Of a stretch of 64,000 nt of DNA, positions 42,258 through 57,600 are shown one piece after another (within the stretch, counting starts at the first letter, position 1; each line of letters opens with the position of its first letter). Under the pieces are notes generated by a model, which did no database searches, was not told the origin of the DNA, and worked only from the letters and a program-made list of their open reading frames with translations. The position numbers were made by a program, and so were the translations under genes. Origin of the DNA: Luzula sylvatica (lineage: Eukaryota; Streptophyta; Magnoliopsida; Poales; Juncaceae); assembly GCA_946800325.1 (NCBI GenBank), contig OX326959.1, positions 42,410,551 to 42,474,550 on the forward strand, given 5' to 3'.

Positions 42258-42381
42258 CAAGGCGCTAAAATCTTGTTTTGAATCGAAAAACAAACTTACT
42301 TAGTGTTTGTTAAATTTGCTGAAAAGTTATGTAGTAAAAGATACGATACAAATGAGCTCAAAACACGTTATTTGAACTCCT
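42258..42381. repeat. Chimeric monomer at an HOR junction
   Basis: This unit begins as a caaggcgct monomer and ends with gagctc. In every other HOR copy that I compared, such a unit carries tttctta and tttagtg in its middle. Here the middle is ttactta, ttgttaaat and ttgctg, typical of a different monomer class. The switch back to gagctc lies between about positions 62 and 99. It coincides with the point where the 22-mer order ends, as expected for exchange or gene conversion between non-equivalent monomers. Confidence 0.75.
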
Positions 42382-43621
42382 CAAAGCGTTAAAATCTTGT
42401 TTGGAATCGAAAAACAAACTTTCTTAGTGTTTGTGAAATTTGGTGAAAAGTTATGTAGTAAAAGATACGATACAAATGATCTCAAAACACGTTATTTGAA
42501 CTCCACAAAGCGTTAAAATATTGTTTTGAATCGAAAAACAAACTTACTTAGTGTTTGTCAAATTTGGTGAAAAGTTATACAGTAAAAGATACGATACAAA
42601 TGATCTAAAAACACGTTATTTGAACTCCTCAAGGCGCTAAAATCTCGTTTTGAATCGAAAAACAAACTTTCTTAGTGTTTGTGAAATTTGGTGAAAAGTT
42701 ATGTAGTAAAAGATACGATACAAATGATCTCAAAACACGTTATTTGAACTCCACAAAGCGTTAAAATCTTGTTTTGAATCGAAAAACAAACTTTTTTAGT
42801 GTTTGTGAAATTTGGTGAAAAGTTATGTAGTAAAAGATACGATACAAATGATCTCAAAACACGTGATTTGAACTCCTCAAGGCGCTAAAATCTTGTTTGG
42901 AATCGAAAAACAAACTTTCTTAGTGTTTGTGAAATTTGGTGAAAAGTTATGTAGTAAAAGATAAGATACAAATGATCTCAAAACACGTTATTTGAACTCC
43001 ACTAAGCGTTAAAATCTTGTTTTGAATCGAAAAACAAACTTTCTTAGTGTTTGTGAAATTTGGTGAAAATTTATGTAGTAAAAGATACGATACAAATGAT
43101 CTCAAAACACGTTATTTGAACTCCTCAAAGCGTTAAAATCTTGTTTTGAATCGAAAAACAAACTTTCTTAGTGTTTGTGAAATTTGGTGAAAAGTTATGT
43201 AGTAAAAGATACGATACAAATGATCTCAAAACACGTTATTTGAACTCCTCAAAGCGTTAAAATCTTGTTTGGAATCGAAAAACAAACTTTCTTAGTGTTT
43301 GTGAAATTTGGTGAAAAGTTATGTAGTAAAAGATACGATACAAATGATCTCAAAACACGTCATTTGAACTCCACAAAACGTTAAAATCTTGTTTTGAATC
43401 GAAAAACAAACTTACTTAGTGTTTGTCAAATTTGGTGAAAAGTTATACAGTAAAAGATACGATACAAATGATCTAAAAACACGTTATTTGAACTACTCAA
43501 GGCGCTAAAATCTTGTTTTGAATCGAAAAACAAACTTTCTTAGTGTGTGTGAAATTTGGTGAAAAGTTATGTAGTAAAAGATACGATACAAATGATCTAA
43601 AAACACGTTATTTGAACTCCA

Positions 43622-43744
43622 CAATGCGTTAAAACTTGTTTTGAATCGAAAAACAAACTTACTTAGTTTTTGTGAAATTTGGTGAAAAGTTATGTAGTAA
43701 AAGATACGATACAAATGATCTCAAAACACGTTATTTGAACTCCT
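43622..43744. repeat. 123-bp monomer with a 1-bp deletion
   Basis: The unit starts caatgcgttaaaacttg where relatives read caatgcgttaaaatcttg; one T is missing at monomer position 14. This is the only single-base indel in the window. It explains why the ggtgta spacing from 41826 to 44429 is 2,603 rather than 2,604 bp. Confidence 0.95.
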
Positions 43745-46700
43745 CAAAACGCTAAAATCTTGTTTTGAATCGAAAAATAAACTTACTTAGTGTGTGTGAA
43801 ATTTGGTGAAAAGTTATGTAGTAAAAGATACGATACAAATGATCTCAAAACACGTTATTTGAACTCCACAAAGCGTTAAAATCTTGTTTTGAATCGAAAA
43901 ACAAACTTACTTAGTGTTTGTTAAATTTGCTGAAAAGTTATGTAGTAACAGATACGATACAAATGATCTCAAAACACGTTATTTGAACTCCACAAAGCGT
44001 TAAAATCTTGTTTTGAATCGAAAAACAAACTTTCTTAGTGTTTGTGAAATTTGGTGAAAATTTATGTAGTAAAAGATACGATACAAATGATCTCAAAACA
44101 CGTTATTTGAACTCCTCAAAGCGTTAAAATCTTGTTTTGAATCGAAAAACAAACTTTCTTAGTGTTTGTGAAATTTGGTGAAAAGTTATGTAGTAAAAGA
44201 TACGATACAAATGATCTCAAAACACGTTATTTGAACTCCACAAAGCGTTAAAATCTTGTTTTGAATCGAAAAACAAACTTTCTTAGTGTTTGTGAAATTT
44301 GGTGAAAATTTATGTAGTAAAAGATACGATACAAATGAGCTCAAAACACGTTATTTGAACTCCTCAAAGCGTTAAAATCTTGTTTGGAATCGAAAAACAA
44401 ACTTTCTTAGTGTTTGTGAAATTTGGTGTAAAGTTATGTAGTAAAAGATACGATACAAATGATCTCAAAACACGTCATTTAAACTCCACAAAACGTTAAA
44501 ATCTTGTTTTGAATCGAAAAACAAACTTACTTAGTGTTTGTCAAATTTGGTGAAAAGTTATACAGTAAAAGATACGATACAAATGATCTCAAAACACGTT
44601 ATTTGAACTCCTCAAGGCGTTAAAATCTTGTTTTGAATCGAAAAACAAACTTTCTTCGTGTGTGTGAAATTTGGTGAAAAGTTATGTAGTAAAAGATACG
44701 ATACAAATGACCTAAAAACACGTTATTTGAACTCCTCAAGGCGCTAAAATCTTGTTTTGAATCGAAAAACAAACTTTCTTAGTGTTTGTGAAATTTAGTG
44801 AAAAGTTATGTAGTAAAAGATACGATACAAATGAGCTCAAAACACGTTATTTGAACTCCTCAAAGCGTTAAAATCTTGTTTGGAATCGAAAAACAAACTT
44901 TCTTAGTGTTTGTGAAATTTGGTGAAAAGTTATGTAGTAAAAGATACGATACAAATGATCTCAAAACACGTTATTTGAACTCCACAAAGCGTTAAAATAT
45001 TGTTTTGAATCGAAAAACAAACTTACTTAGTGTTTGTCAAATTTGGTGAAAAGTTATACAGTAAAAGATACGATACAAATGATCTAAAAACACGTTATTT
45101 GAACTCCTCAAGGCGCTAAAATCTCGTTTTGAATCGAAAAACAAACTTTTTTAGTGTTTGTGAAATTTGGTGAAAAGTTATGTAGTAAAAGATACGATAC
45201 AAATGATCTCAAAACACGTGATTTGAACTCCTCAAGGCGCTAAAATCTTGTTTTGAATCGAAAAACAAACTTTCTTAGTGTTTGTGAAATTTGGTGAAAA
45301 GTTATGTAGTAAAAGATAAGATACAAATGATCTCAAAACACGTTATTTGAACTCCACTAAGCGTTAAAATCTTGTTTTGAATCGAAAAACAAACTTTCTT
45401 AGTGTTTGTGAAATTTGGTGAAAATTTATGTAGTAAAAGATACTATACAAATGATCTCAAAACACGTTATTTGAACTCCTCAAAGCGTTAAAATCTTGTT
45501 TTGAATCGAAAAACAAACTTTCTTAGTGTTTGTGAAATTTGGTGAAAAGTTATGTAGTAAAAGATACGATACAAATGATCTCAAAACACGTTATTTGAAC
45601 TCCTCAAAGCGTTAAAATCTTGTTTGGAATCGAAAAACAAACTTTCTTAGTGTTTGTGAAATTTGGTGAAAAGTTATGTAGTAAAAGATACGATACAAAT
45701 GATCTCAAAACACGTCATTTGAACTCCACAAAACGTTAAAATCTTGTTTTGAATCGAAAAACAAACTTACTTAGTGTTTGTCAAATTTGGTGAAAAGTTA
45801 TACAGTAAAAGATACGATACAAATGATCTAAAAACACGTTATTTGAACTACTCAAGGCGCTAAAATCTTGTTTTGAATCGAAAAACAAACTTTCTTAGTG
45901 TGTGTGAAATTTGGTGAAAAGTTATGTAGTAAAAGATACGATACAAATGATCTAAAAAGACGTTATTTGAACTCCACAATGCGTTAAAATCTTGTTTTGA
46001 ATCGAAAAACAAACTTACTTAGTTTTTGTGAAATTTGGTGAAAAGTTATGTAGTAAAAGATACGATACAAATGATCTCAAAACACGTTATTTGAACTCCT
46101 CAAAACGCTAAAATCTTGTTTTGAATCGAAAAATAAACTTACTTAGTGTGTGTGAAATTTGGTGAAAAGTTATGTAGTAAAAGATACGATACAAATGATC
46201 TCAAAACACGTTATTTGAACTCCACAAAGCGTTAAAATCTTGTTTTGAATCGAAAAACAAACTTACTTAGTGTTTGTTAAATTTGCTGAAAAGTTATGTA
46301 GTAAAAGATACGATACAAATGATCTCAAAACACGTTATTTGAACTCCACAAAGCGTTAAAATCTTGTTTTGAATCGAAAAACAAACTTTCTTAGTGTTTG
46401 TGAAATTTGGTGAAAATTTATGTAGTAAAAGATACGATACAAATGATCTCAAAACACGTTATTTGAACTCCTCAAAACGCTAAAATCTTGTTTTGAATCG
46501 AAAAATAAACTTACTTAGTGTGTGTGAAATTTGGTGAAAAGTTATGTAGTAAAAGATACGATACAAATGATCTCAAAACACGTTATTTGAACTCCACAAA
46601 GCGTTAAAATCTTGTTTTGAATCGAAAAACAAACTTACTTAGTGTTTGTTAAATTTGCTGAAAAGTTATGTAGTAAAAGATACGATACAAATGATCTCAA

Positions 46701-49700
46701 AACACGTTATTTGAACTCCACAAAGCGTTAAAATCTTGTTTTGAATCGAAAAACAAACTTTCTTAGTGTTTGTGAAATTTGGTGAAAATTTATGTAGTAA
46801 AAGATACGATACAAATGATCTCAAAACACGTTATTTGAACTCCTCAAAGCGTTAAAATCTTGTTTTGAATCGAAAAACAAACTTTCTTAGTGTTTGTGAA
46901 ATTTGGTGAAAATATATGTAGTAAAAGATACGATACAAATGATCTCAAAACACGTTATTTGAACTCCACAAAGCGTTAAAATCTTGTTTTGAATCGAAAA
47001 ACAAACTTTCTTAGTGTTTGTGAAATTTGGTGAAAATTTATGTAGTAAAAGATACGATACAAATGAGCTCAAAACACGTTATTTGAACTCCTCAAAGCGT
47101 TAAAATCTTGTTTGGAATCGAAAAACAAACTTTCTTAGTGTTTGTGAAATTTGGTGTAAAGTTATGTAGTAAAAGATACGATACAAATGATCTCAAAACA
47201 CGTCATTTAAACTCCACAAAACGTTAAAATCTTGTTTTGAATCGAAAAACAAACTTACTTAGTGTTTGTCAAATTTGGTGAAAAGTTATACAGTAAAAGA
47301 TACGATACAAATGATCTCAAAACACGTTATTTGAACTCCTCAAGGCGTTAAAATCTTGTTTTGAATCGAAAAACAAACTTTCTTCGTGTGTGTGAAATTT
47401 GGTGAAAAGTTATGTAGTAAAAGATACGATACAAATGATCTCAAAACACGTTATTTGAACTCCTCAAAACGCTAAAATCTTGTTTTGAATCGAAAAATAA
47501 ACTTACTTAGTGTGTGTGAAATTTGGTGAAAAGTTATGTAGTAAAAGATACGATACAAATGATCTCAAAACACGTTATTTGAACTCCACAAAGCGTTAAA
47601 ATCCTGTTTTGAATCGAAAAACAAACTTACTTAGTGTTTGTTAAATTTGCTGAAAAGTTATGTAGTAACAGATACGATACAAATGATCTCAAAACACGTT
47701 ATTTGAACTCCACAAAGCGTTAAAATCTTGTTTTGAATCGAAAAACAAACTTTCTTAGTGTTTGTGAAATTTGGTGAAAATTTATGTAGTAAAAGATACG
47801 ATACAAATGATCTCAAAACACGTTATTTGAACTCCTCAAAGCGTTAAAATCTTGGTTTGAATCGAAAAACAAACTTTCTTAGTGTTTGTGAAATTTGGAG
47901 AAAAGTTATGTAGTAAAAGATACGATACAAATGATCTCAAAACACGTTATTTGAACTCCACAAAGCGATAAAATCTTGTTTTGAATCGAAAAACAAACTT
48001 TCTTAGTGTTTGTGAAATTTGGTGAAAATTTATGTAGTAAAAGATACGATACAAATGAGCTCAAAACACGTTATTTGAACTCCTCAAAGCGTTAAAATCT
48101 TGTTTGGAATCGAAAAACAAACTTTCTTAGTGTTTGTGAAATTTGGTGTAAAGTTATGTAGTAAAAGATACGATACAAATGATCTCAAAACACGTCATTT
48201 AAACTCCACAAAACGTTAAAATCTTGTTTTGAATCGAAAAACAAACTTACTTAGTGTTTGTCAAATTTGGTGAAAAGTTATACAGTAAAAGATACGATAC
48301 AAATGATCTCAAAACACGTTATTTGAACTCCTCAAGGCGTTAAAATCTTGTTTTGAATCGAAAAACAAACTTTCTTCGTGTGTGTGAAATTTGGTGAAAA
48401 GTTATGTAGTAAAAGATACGATACAAATGATCTCAAAACACGTTATTTGAACTCCTCAAAACGCTAAAATCTTGTTTTGAATCGAAAAATAAACTTACTT
48501 AGTGTGTGTGAAATTTGGTGAAAAGTTATGTAGTAAAAGATACGATACAAATGATCTCAAAACACGTTATTTGAACTCCACAAAGTGTTAAAATCCTGTT
48601 TTGAATCGAAAAACAAACTTACTTAGTGTTTGTTAAATTTGCTGAAAAGTTATGTAGTAACAGATACGATACAAATGATCTCAAAACACGTTATTTGAAC
48701 TCCACAAAGCGTTAAAATCTTGTTTTGAATCGAAAAACAAACTTACTTAGTGTTTGTCAAATTTGGTGAAAAGTTATACAGTAAAAGATACGATACAAAT
48801 GATCTAAAAACACGTTATTTGAACTACTCAAGGCGCTAAAATCTTGTTTTGAATCGAAAAACAAACTTTCTTAGTGTGTGTGAAATTTGGTGAAAAGTTA
48901 TGTAGTAAAAGATACGATGCAAATGATCTAAAAACACGTTATTTGAACTCCACAAAGCGTTAAAATCTTGTTTTGAATCGAAAAACAAACTTACTTAGTG
49001 TTTGTGAAATTTGGTGAAAAGTTATGTAGTAAAAGATACGATACAAATGATCTCAAAACACGTTATTTGAACTCCTCAAAACGCTAAAATCTTGTTTTGA
49101 ATCGAAAAATAAACTTACTTAGTGTGTGTGAAATTTGGTGAAAAGTTATGTAGTAAAAGATACGATACAAATGATCTCAAAACACGTTATTTGAACTCCA
49201 CAAAGCGTTAAAATCTTGTTTTGAATCGAAAAACAAACTTACTTAGTGTTTGTTAAATTTGCTGAAAAGTTATGTAGTAAAAGATACGATACAAATGATC
49301 TCAAAACACGTTATTTGAACTCCACAAAGCGTTAAAATCTTGTTTTGAATCGAAAAACAAACTTTCTTAGTGTTTGTGAAATTTGGTGAAAATTTATGTA
49401 GTAAAAGATACGATACAAATGATCTCAAAACGCGTTATTTGAACTCCTCAAAACGCTAAAATCTTGTTTTGAATCGAAAAATAAACTTACTTAGTGTGTG
49501 TGAAATTTGGTGAAAAGTTATGTAGTAAAAGATACGATACAAATGATCTCAAAACACGTTATTTGAACTCCACAAAGCGTTAAAATCTTTTTTTGAATCG
49601 AAAAACAAACTTACTTAGTGTTTGTTAAATTTACTGAAAAGTTATGTAGTAAAAGATACGATACAAATGATCTCAAAACACGTTATTTGAACTCCACAAA

Positions 49701-51556
49701 GCGTTAAAATCTTGTTTTGAATCGAAAAACAAACTTTCTTAGTGTTTGTGAAATTTGGTGAAAATTTATGTAGTAAAAGATACGATACAAATGATCTCAA
49801 AACACGTTATTTGAACTCCTCAAAGCGTTAAAATCTTGTTTTGAATCGAAAAACAAACTTTCTTAGTGTTTGTGAAATTTGGTGAAAATTTATGTAGTAA
49901 AAGATACGATACAAATGATCTCAAAACACGTTATTTGAACTCCTCAAAGCGTTAAAATCTTGTTTTGAATCGAAAAACAAACTTTCTTCGTGTTTGTGAA
50001 ATTTGGTGAAAAGTTATGTACTAAAAGATACGATACAAATGATCTCAAAACACGTTATTTGAACTCCTCAAAACGCTAAAATCTTGTTTTGAATCGAAAA
50101 ATAAACTTACTTAGTGTGTGTGAAATTTGGTGAAAAGTTATGTAGTAAAAGATACGATACAAATGATCTCAAAACACGTTATTTGAACTCCACAAAGCGT
50201 TAAAATCCTGTTTTGAATCGAAAAACAAACTTACTTAGTGTTTGTTAAATTTGCTGAAAAGTTATGTAGTAACAGATACGATACAAATGATCTCAAAACA
50301 CGTTATTTGAACTCCACAAAGCGTTAAAATCTTGTTTTGAATCGAAAAACAAACTTTCTTAGTGTTTGTGAAATTTGGTGAAAATTTATGTAGTAAAAGA
50401 TACGATACAAATGATCTCAAAACACGTTATTTGAACTCCTCAAAGCGTTAAAATCTTGTTTTGAATCGAAAAACAAACTTTCTTAGTGTTTGTGAAATTT
50501 GGTGAAAAGTTATGTAGTAAAAGATACGATACAAATGATCTCAAAACACGTTATTTGAACTCCACAAAGCGTTAAAATCTTGTTTTGAATCGAAAAACAA
50601 ACTTTCTTAGTGTTTGTGAAATTTGGTGAAAATTTATGTAATAAAAGATACGATACAAATGAGCTCAAAACACGTTATTTGAACTCCTCAAAGCGTTAAA
50701 ATCTTGTTTGGAATCGAAAAACAAACTTTCTTAGTGTTTGTGAAATTTGGTGTAAAGTTATGTAGTAAAAGATACGATACAAATGATCTCAAAACACGTC
50801 ATTTAAACTCCACAAAACGTTAAAATCTTGTTTTGAATCGAAAAACAAACTTACTTAGTGTTTGTCAAATTTGGTGAAAAGTTATACAGTAAAAGATACG
50901 ATACAAATGATCTCAAAACACGTTATTTGAACTCCTCAAGGCGTTAAAATCTTGTTTTGAATCGAAAAACAAACTTTCTTCGTGTGTGTGAAATTTGGTG
51001 AAAAGTTATGTAGTAAAAGATACGATACAAATGATCTAAAAACACGTTATTTGAACTCCTCAAGGCGCTAAAATCTTGTTTTGAATCGAAAAACAAACTT
51101 TCTTAGTGTTTGTGAAATTTAGTGAAAAGTTATGTAGTAAAAGATACGATACAAATGAGCTCAAAACACGTTATTTGAACTCCTCAAAGCGTTAAAATCT
51201 TGTTTGGAATCGAAAAACAAACTTTCTTAGTGTTTGTGAAATTTGGTGAAAAGTTATGTAGTAAAAGATACGATACAAATGATCTCAAAACACGTTATTT
51301 GAACTCCACAACGCGTTAAAATATTGTTTTGAATCGAAAAACAAACTTACTTAGTGTTTGTCAAATTTGGTGAAAAGTTATACAGTAAAAGATACGATAC
51401 AAATGATCTAAAAACACGTTATTTGAACTCCTCAAGGCGCTAAAATCTCGTTTTGAATCGAAAAACAAACTTTCTTAGTGTTTGTGAAATTTGGTGAAAA
51501 GTTATGTAGTAAAAGATACGATACAAATGATCTCAAAACACGTTATTTGAACTCCA

Positions 51557-51676
51557 CAAAGCGTTAAAATCTTGTTTTGAATCGAAAAACAAACTTTTTT
51601 AGTGTTTGTGAAATTTGGTGAAAAGTTATGTACTAAAAGAATACAAATGATCTCAAAACACGTGATTTGAACTCCT
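51557..51676. repeat. 120-bp monomer with a 4-bp deletion in gatacgatac
   Basis: Where other units read aaaagatacgatac, this one reads aaaagaatac, a loss of four bases within the gatac direct repeat (monomer positions 83-92). It also carries tgtacta in place of tgtagta. The loss fits slippage across the short direct repeat, and it explains the 3,468-bp spacing between the 50753 and 54221 markers (28 x 124 less 4). Confidence 0.95.
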
Positions 51677-54600
51677 CAAGGCGCTAAAATCTTGTTTTGA
51701 ATCGAAAAACAAACTTTCTTAGTGTTTGTGAAATTTGGTGAAAAGTTATGTAGTAAAAGATAAGATACAAATGATCTCAAAACACGTTATTTGAACTCCA
51801 CTAAGCGTTAAAATCTTGTTTTGAATCGAAAAACAAACTTTCTTAGTGTTTGTGAAATTTGGTGAAAATTTATATAGTAAAAGATACGATACAAATGATC
51901 TCAAAACACGTTATTTGAACTCCTCAAAGCGTTAAAATCTTGTTTTGAATCGAAAAACAAACTTTCTTAGTGTTTGTGAAATTTGGTGAAAAGTTATGTA
52001 GTAAAAGATACGATACAAATGATCTCAAAACACGTTATTTGAACTCCTCAAAGCGTTAAAATCTTGTTTGGAATCGAAAAACAAACTTTCTTAGTGTTTG
52101 TGAAATTTGGTGAAAAGTTATGTAGTAAAAGATACGATACAAATGATCTCAAAACACGTCATTTGAACTCCACAAAACGTTAAAATCTTGTTTTGAATCG
52201 AAAAACAAACTTACTTAGTGTTTGTCAAATTTGGTGAAAAGTTATACAGTAAAAGATACGATACAAATGATCTAAAAACACGTTATTTGAACTACTCAAG
52301 GCGCTAAAATCTTGTTTTGAATCGAAAAACAAACTTTCTTAGTGTGTGTGAAATTTGGTGAAAAGTTATGTAGTAAAAGATACGATACAAATGATCTAAA
52401 AACACGTTATTTGAACTCCACAATGCGTTAAAATCTTGTTTTGAATCGAAAAACAAACTTACTTAGTTTTAGTGAAATTTGGTGAAAAGTTATGTAGTAA
52501 AAGATACGATACAAATGATCTCAAAACACGTTATTTGAACTCCTCAAAACGCTAAAATCTTGTTTTGAATCGAAAAATAAACTTACTTAGTGTGTGTGAA
52601 ATTTGGTGAAAAGTTATGTAGTAAAAGATACGATACAAATGATCTCAAAACACGTTATTTGAACTCCACAAAGCGTTAAAATCTTGTTTTGAATCGAAAA
52701 ACAAACTTACTTAGTGTTTGTTAAATTTGCTGAAAAGTTATGTAGTAAAAGATACGATACAAATGATCTCAAAACACGTTATTTGAACTCCACAAAGCGT
52801 TAAAATCTTGTTTTGAATCGAAAAACAAACTTTCTTAGTGTTTGTGAAATTTGGTGAAAATTTATGTAGTAAAAGATACGATACAAATGATCTCAAAACA
52901 CGTTATTTGAACTCCTCAAAACGCTAAAATCTTGTTTTGAATCGAAAAATAAACTTACTTAGTGTGTGTGAAATTTGGTGAAAAGTTATGTAGTAAAAGA
53001 TACGATACAAATGATCTCAAAACACGTTATTTGAACTCCACAAAGCGTTAAAATCTTGTTTTGAATCGAAAAACAAACTTACTTAGTGTTTGTTAAATTT
53101 GCTGAAAAGTTATGTAGTAAAAGATACGATACAAATGATCTCAAAACACGTTATTTGAACTCCACAAAGCGTTAAAATCTGGTTTTGAATCGAAAAACAA
53201 ACTTTCTTAGTGTTTGTGAAATTTGGTGAAAATTTATGTAGTAAAAGATACGATACAAATGATCTCAAAACACGTTATTTGAACTCCTCAAAGCGTTAAA
53301 ATCTTGTTTTGAATCGAAAAACAAACTTTCTTAGTGTTTGTGAAATTTGGTGAAAATATATGTAGTAAAAGATACGATACAAATGATCTCAAAACACGTT
53401 ATTTGAACTCCTCAAAGCGTTAAAATCTTGTTTTGAATCGAAAAACAAACTTTCTTCGTGTTTGTGAAATTTGGTGAAAAGTTATGTAGTAAAAGATACG
53501 ATACAAATGATCTCAAAACACGTTATTTGAACTCCTCAAAACGCTAAAATCTTGTTTTGAATCGAAAAATAAACTTACTTAGTGTGTGTGAAATTTGGTG
53601 AAAAGTTATGTAGTAAAAGATACGATACAAATGATCTCAAAACACGTTATTTGAACTCCACAAAGCATTAAAATCCTGTTTTGAATCGAAAAACAAACTT
53701 ACTTAGTGTTTGTTAAATTTGCTGAAAAGTTATGTAGTAACAGATACGATACAAATTATCTCAAAACACGTTATTTGAACTCCACAAAGCGTTAAAATCT
53801 TGTTTTGAATCGAAAAACAAACTTTCTTAGTGTTTGTGAAATTTGGTGAAAATTTATGTAGTAAAAGATACGATACAAATGATCTCAAAACACGTTATTT
53901 GAACTCCTCAAAGCGTTAAAATCTTGTTTTGAATCGAAAAACAAACTTTCTTAGTGTTTGTGAAATTTGGAGAAAAGTTATGTAGTAAAAGATACGATAC
54001 AAATGATCTCAAAACACGTTATTTGAACTCCACAAAGCGTTAAAATCTTGTTTTGAATCGAAAAACAAACTTTCTTAGTGTTTGTGAAATTTGGTGAAAA
54101 TTTATGTAGTAAAAGATACGATACAAATGAGCTCAAAACACGTTATTTGAACTCCTCAAAGCGTTAAAATCTTGTTTGGAATCGAAAAACAAACTTTCTT
54201 AGTGTTTGTGAAATTTGGTGTAAAGTTATGTAGTAAAAGATACGATACAAATGATCTCAAAACACGTCATTTAAACTCCACAAAACGTTAAAATCTTGTT
54301 TTGAATCGAAAAACAAACTTACTTAGTGTTTGTCAAATTTGGTGAAAAGTTATACAGTAAAAGATACGATACAAATGATCTCAAAACACGTTATTTGAAC
54401 TCCTCAAGGCGTTAAAATCTTGTTTTGAATCGAAAAACAAACTTTCTTCGTGTGTGTGAAATTTGGTGAAAAGTTATGTAGTAAAAGATACGATACAAAT
54501 GATCTCAAAACACGTTATTTGAACTCCTCAAAACGCTAAAATCTTGTTTTGAATCGAAAAATAAACTTACTTAGTGTGTGTGAAATTTGGTGAAAAGTTA

Positions 54601-57600
54601 TGTAGTAAAAGATACGATACAAATGATCTCAAAACACGTTATTTGAACTCCACAAAGCGTTAAAATCCTGTTTTGAATCGAAAAACAAACTTACTTAGTG
54701 TTTGTTAAATTTGCTGAAAAGTTATGTAGTAACAGATACGATACAAATGATCTCAAAACACGTTATTTGAACTCCACAAAGCGTTAAAATTTTGTTTTGA
54801 ATCGAAAAACAAACTTACTTAGTGTTTGTCAAATTTGGTGAAAAGTTATACAGTAAAAGATACGATACAAATGATCTAAAAACACGTTATTTGAACTACT
54901 CAAGGCGCTAAAATCTTGTTTTGAATCGAAAAACAAACTTTCTTAGTGTGTGTGAAATTTGGTGAAAAGTTATGTAGTAAAAGATACGATACAAATGATC
55001 TAAAAACACGTTATTTGAACTCCACAAAGCGTTAAAATCTTGTTTTGAATCGAAAAACAAACTTACTTAGTGTTTGTGAAATTTGGTGAAAAGTTATGTA
55101 GTAAAAGATACGATACAAATGATCTCAAAACACGTTATTTGAACTCCTCAAAACGCTAAAATCTTGTTTTGAATCGAAAAATAAACTTACTTAGTGTGTG
55201 TGAAATTTGGTGAAAAGTTATGTAGTAAAAGATACGATACAAATGATCTCAAAACACGTTATTTGAACTCCACAAAGCGTTAAAATCTTGTTTTGAATCG
55301 AAAAACAAACTTACTTAGTGTTTGTTAAATTTGCTGAAAAGTTATGTAGTAAAAGATACGATACAAATGATCTCAAAACACGTTATTTGAACTCCACAAA
55401 GCGTTAAAATCTTGTTTTGAATCGAAAAACAAACTTTCTTAGTGTTTGTGAAATTTGGTGAAAATTTATGTAGTAAAAGATACGATACAAATGATCTCAA
55501 AACACGTTATTTGAACTCCTCAAAACGCTAAAATCTTGTTTTGAATCGAAAAATAAACTTACTTAGTGTGTGTGAAATTTGGTGAAAAGTTATGTAGTAA
55601 AAGATACGATACAAATGATCTCAAAACACGTTATTTGAACTCCACAAAGCGTTAAAATCTTGTTTTGAATCGAAAAACAAACTTACTTAGTGTTTGTTAA
55701 ATTTGCTGAAAAGTTATGTAGTAAAAGATACGATACAAATGATCTCAAAACACGTTATTTGAACTCCACAAAGCGTTAAAATCTTGTTTTGAATCGAAAA
55801 ACAAACTTTCTTAGTGTTTGTGAAATTTGGTGAAAATTTATGTAGTAAAAGATACGATACAAATGATCTCAAAACACGTTATTTGAACTCCTCAAAGCGT
55901 TAAAATCTTGTTTTGAATCGAAAAACAAACTTTCTTAGTGTTTGTGAAATTTGGTGAAAATTTATGTAGTAAAAGATACCATACAAATGATCTCAAAACA
56001 CGTTATTTGAACTCCTCAAAGCGTTAAAATCTTGTTTTGAATCGAAAAACAAACTTTCTTCGTGTTTGTGAAATTTGGTGAAAAGTTATGTACTAAAAGA
56101 TACGATACAAATGATCTCAAAACACGTTATTTGAACTCCTCAAAACGCTAAAATCTTGTTTTGAATCGAAAAATAAACTTACTTAGTGTGTGTGAAATTT
56201 GGTGAAAAGTTATGTAGTAAAAGATACGATACAAATGATCTCAAAACACGTTATTTGAACTCCACAAAGCGTTAAAATCCTGTTTTGAATCGAAAAACAA
56301 ACTTACTTAGTGTTTGTTAAATTTGCTGAAAAGTTATGTAGTAACAGATACGATACAAATGATCTCAAAGCACGTTATTTGAACTCCACAAAGCGTTAAA
56401 ATCTTGTTTTGAATCGAAAAACAAACTTTCTTAGTGTTTGTGAAATTTGGTGAAAATTTATGTAGTAAAAGATACGATACAAATGATCTCAAAACACGTT
56501 ATTTGAACTCCTCAAAGCGTTAAAATCTTGTTTTGAATCGAAAAACAAACTTTCTTAGTGTTTGTGAAATTTGGTGAAAAGTTATGTAGTAAAAGATACG
56601 ATACAAATGATCTCAAAACACGTTATTTGAACTCCACAAAGCGTTAAAATCTTGTTTTGAATCGAAAAACAAACTTTCTTAGTGTTTGTGAAATTTGGTG
56701 AAAATTTATGTAGTAAAAGATACGATACAAATGAGCTCAAAACACGTTATTTGAACTCCTCAAAGCGTTAAAATCTTGTTTGGAATCGAAAAACAAACTT
56801 TCTTAGTGTTTGTGAAATTTGGTGTAAAGTTATGTAGTAAAAGATACGATACAAATGATCTCAAAACACGTCATTTAAACTCCACGAAACGTTAAAATCT
56901 TGTTTTGAATCGAAAAACAAACTTACTTAGTGTTTGTCAAATTTGGTGAAAAGTTATACAGTAAAAGATACGATACAAATGATCTCAAAACACGTTATTT
57001 GAACTCCTCAAGGCGCTAAAATCTCGTTTTGAATCGAAAAACAAACTTTCTTAGTGTTTGTGAAATTTGGTGAAAAGTTATGTAGTAAAAGATACGATAC
57101 AAATGATCTCAAAACACGTTATTTGAACTCCACAAAGCGTTAAAATCTTGTTTTGAATCGAAAAACAAACTTTTTTAGTGTTTGTGAAATTTGGTGAAAA
57201 GTTATGTAGTAAAAGATACGATACAAATGATCTCAAAACACGTGATTTGAACTCCTCAAGGCGCTAAAATCTTGTTTTGAATCGAAAAACAAACTTTCTT
57301 AGTGTTTGTGAAATTTGGTGAAAAGTTATGTAGTAAAAGATAAGATACAAATGATCTCAAAACACGTTATTTGAACTCCACTAAGCGTTAAAATCTTGTT
57401 TTGAATCGAAAAACAAACTTTCTTAGTGTTTGTGAAATTTGGTGAAAATTTATGTAGTAAAAGATACGATACAAATGATCTCAAAACACGTTATTTGAAC
57501 TCCTCAAAGCGTTAAAATCTTGTTTTGAATCGAAAAACAAACTTTCTTAGTGTTTGTGAAATTTGGTGAAAAGTTATGTAGTAAAAGATACGATACAAAT

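Noticed and set aside
43505..43714. Minus-strand 69-codon open frame
   Set aside because: It exists because of the single-base deletion in the 123-bp monomer and reads through satellite sequence, giving an internally repeated, low-complexity peptide. Not a gene.
46887..47072. Minus-strand 61-codon open frame
   Set aside because: It lies within ordinary 124-bp monomers and shares most of its sequence with the other satellite frames. A chance frame in AT-rich repeats.
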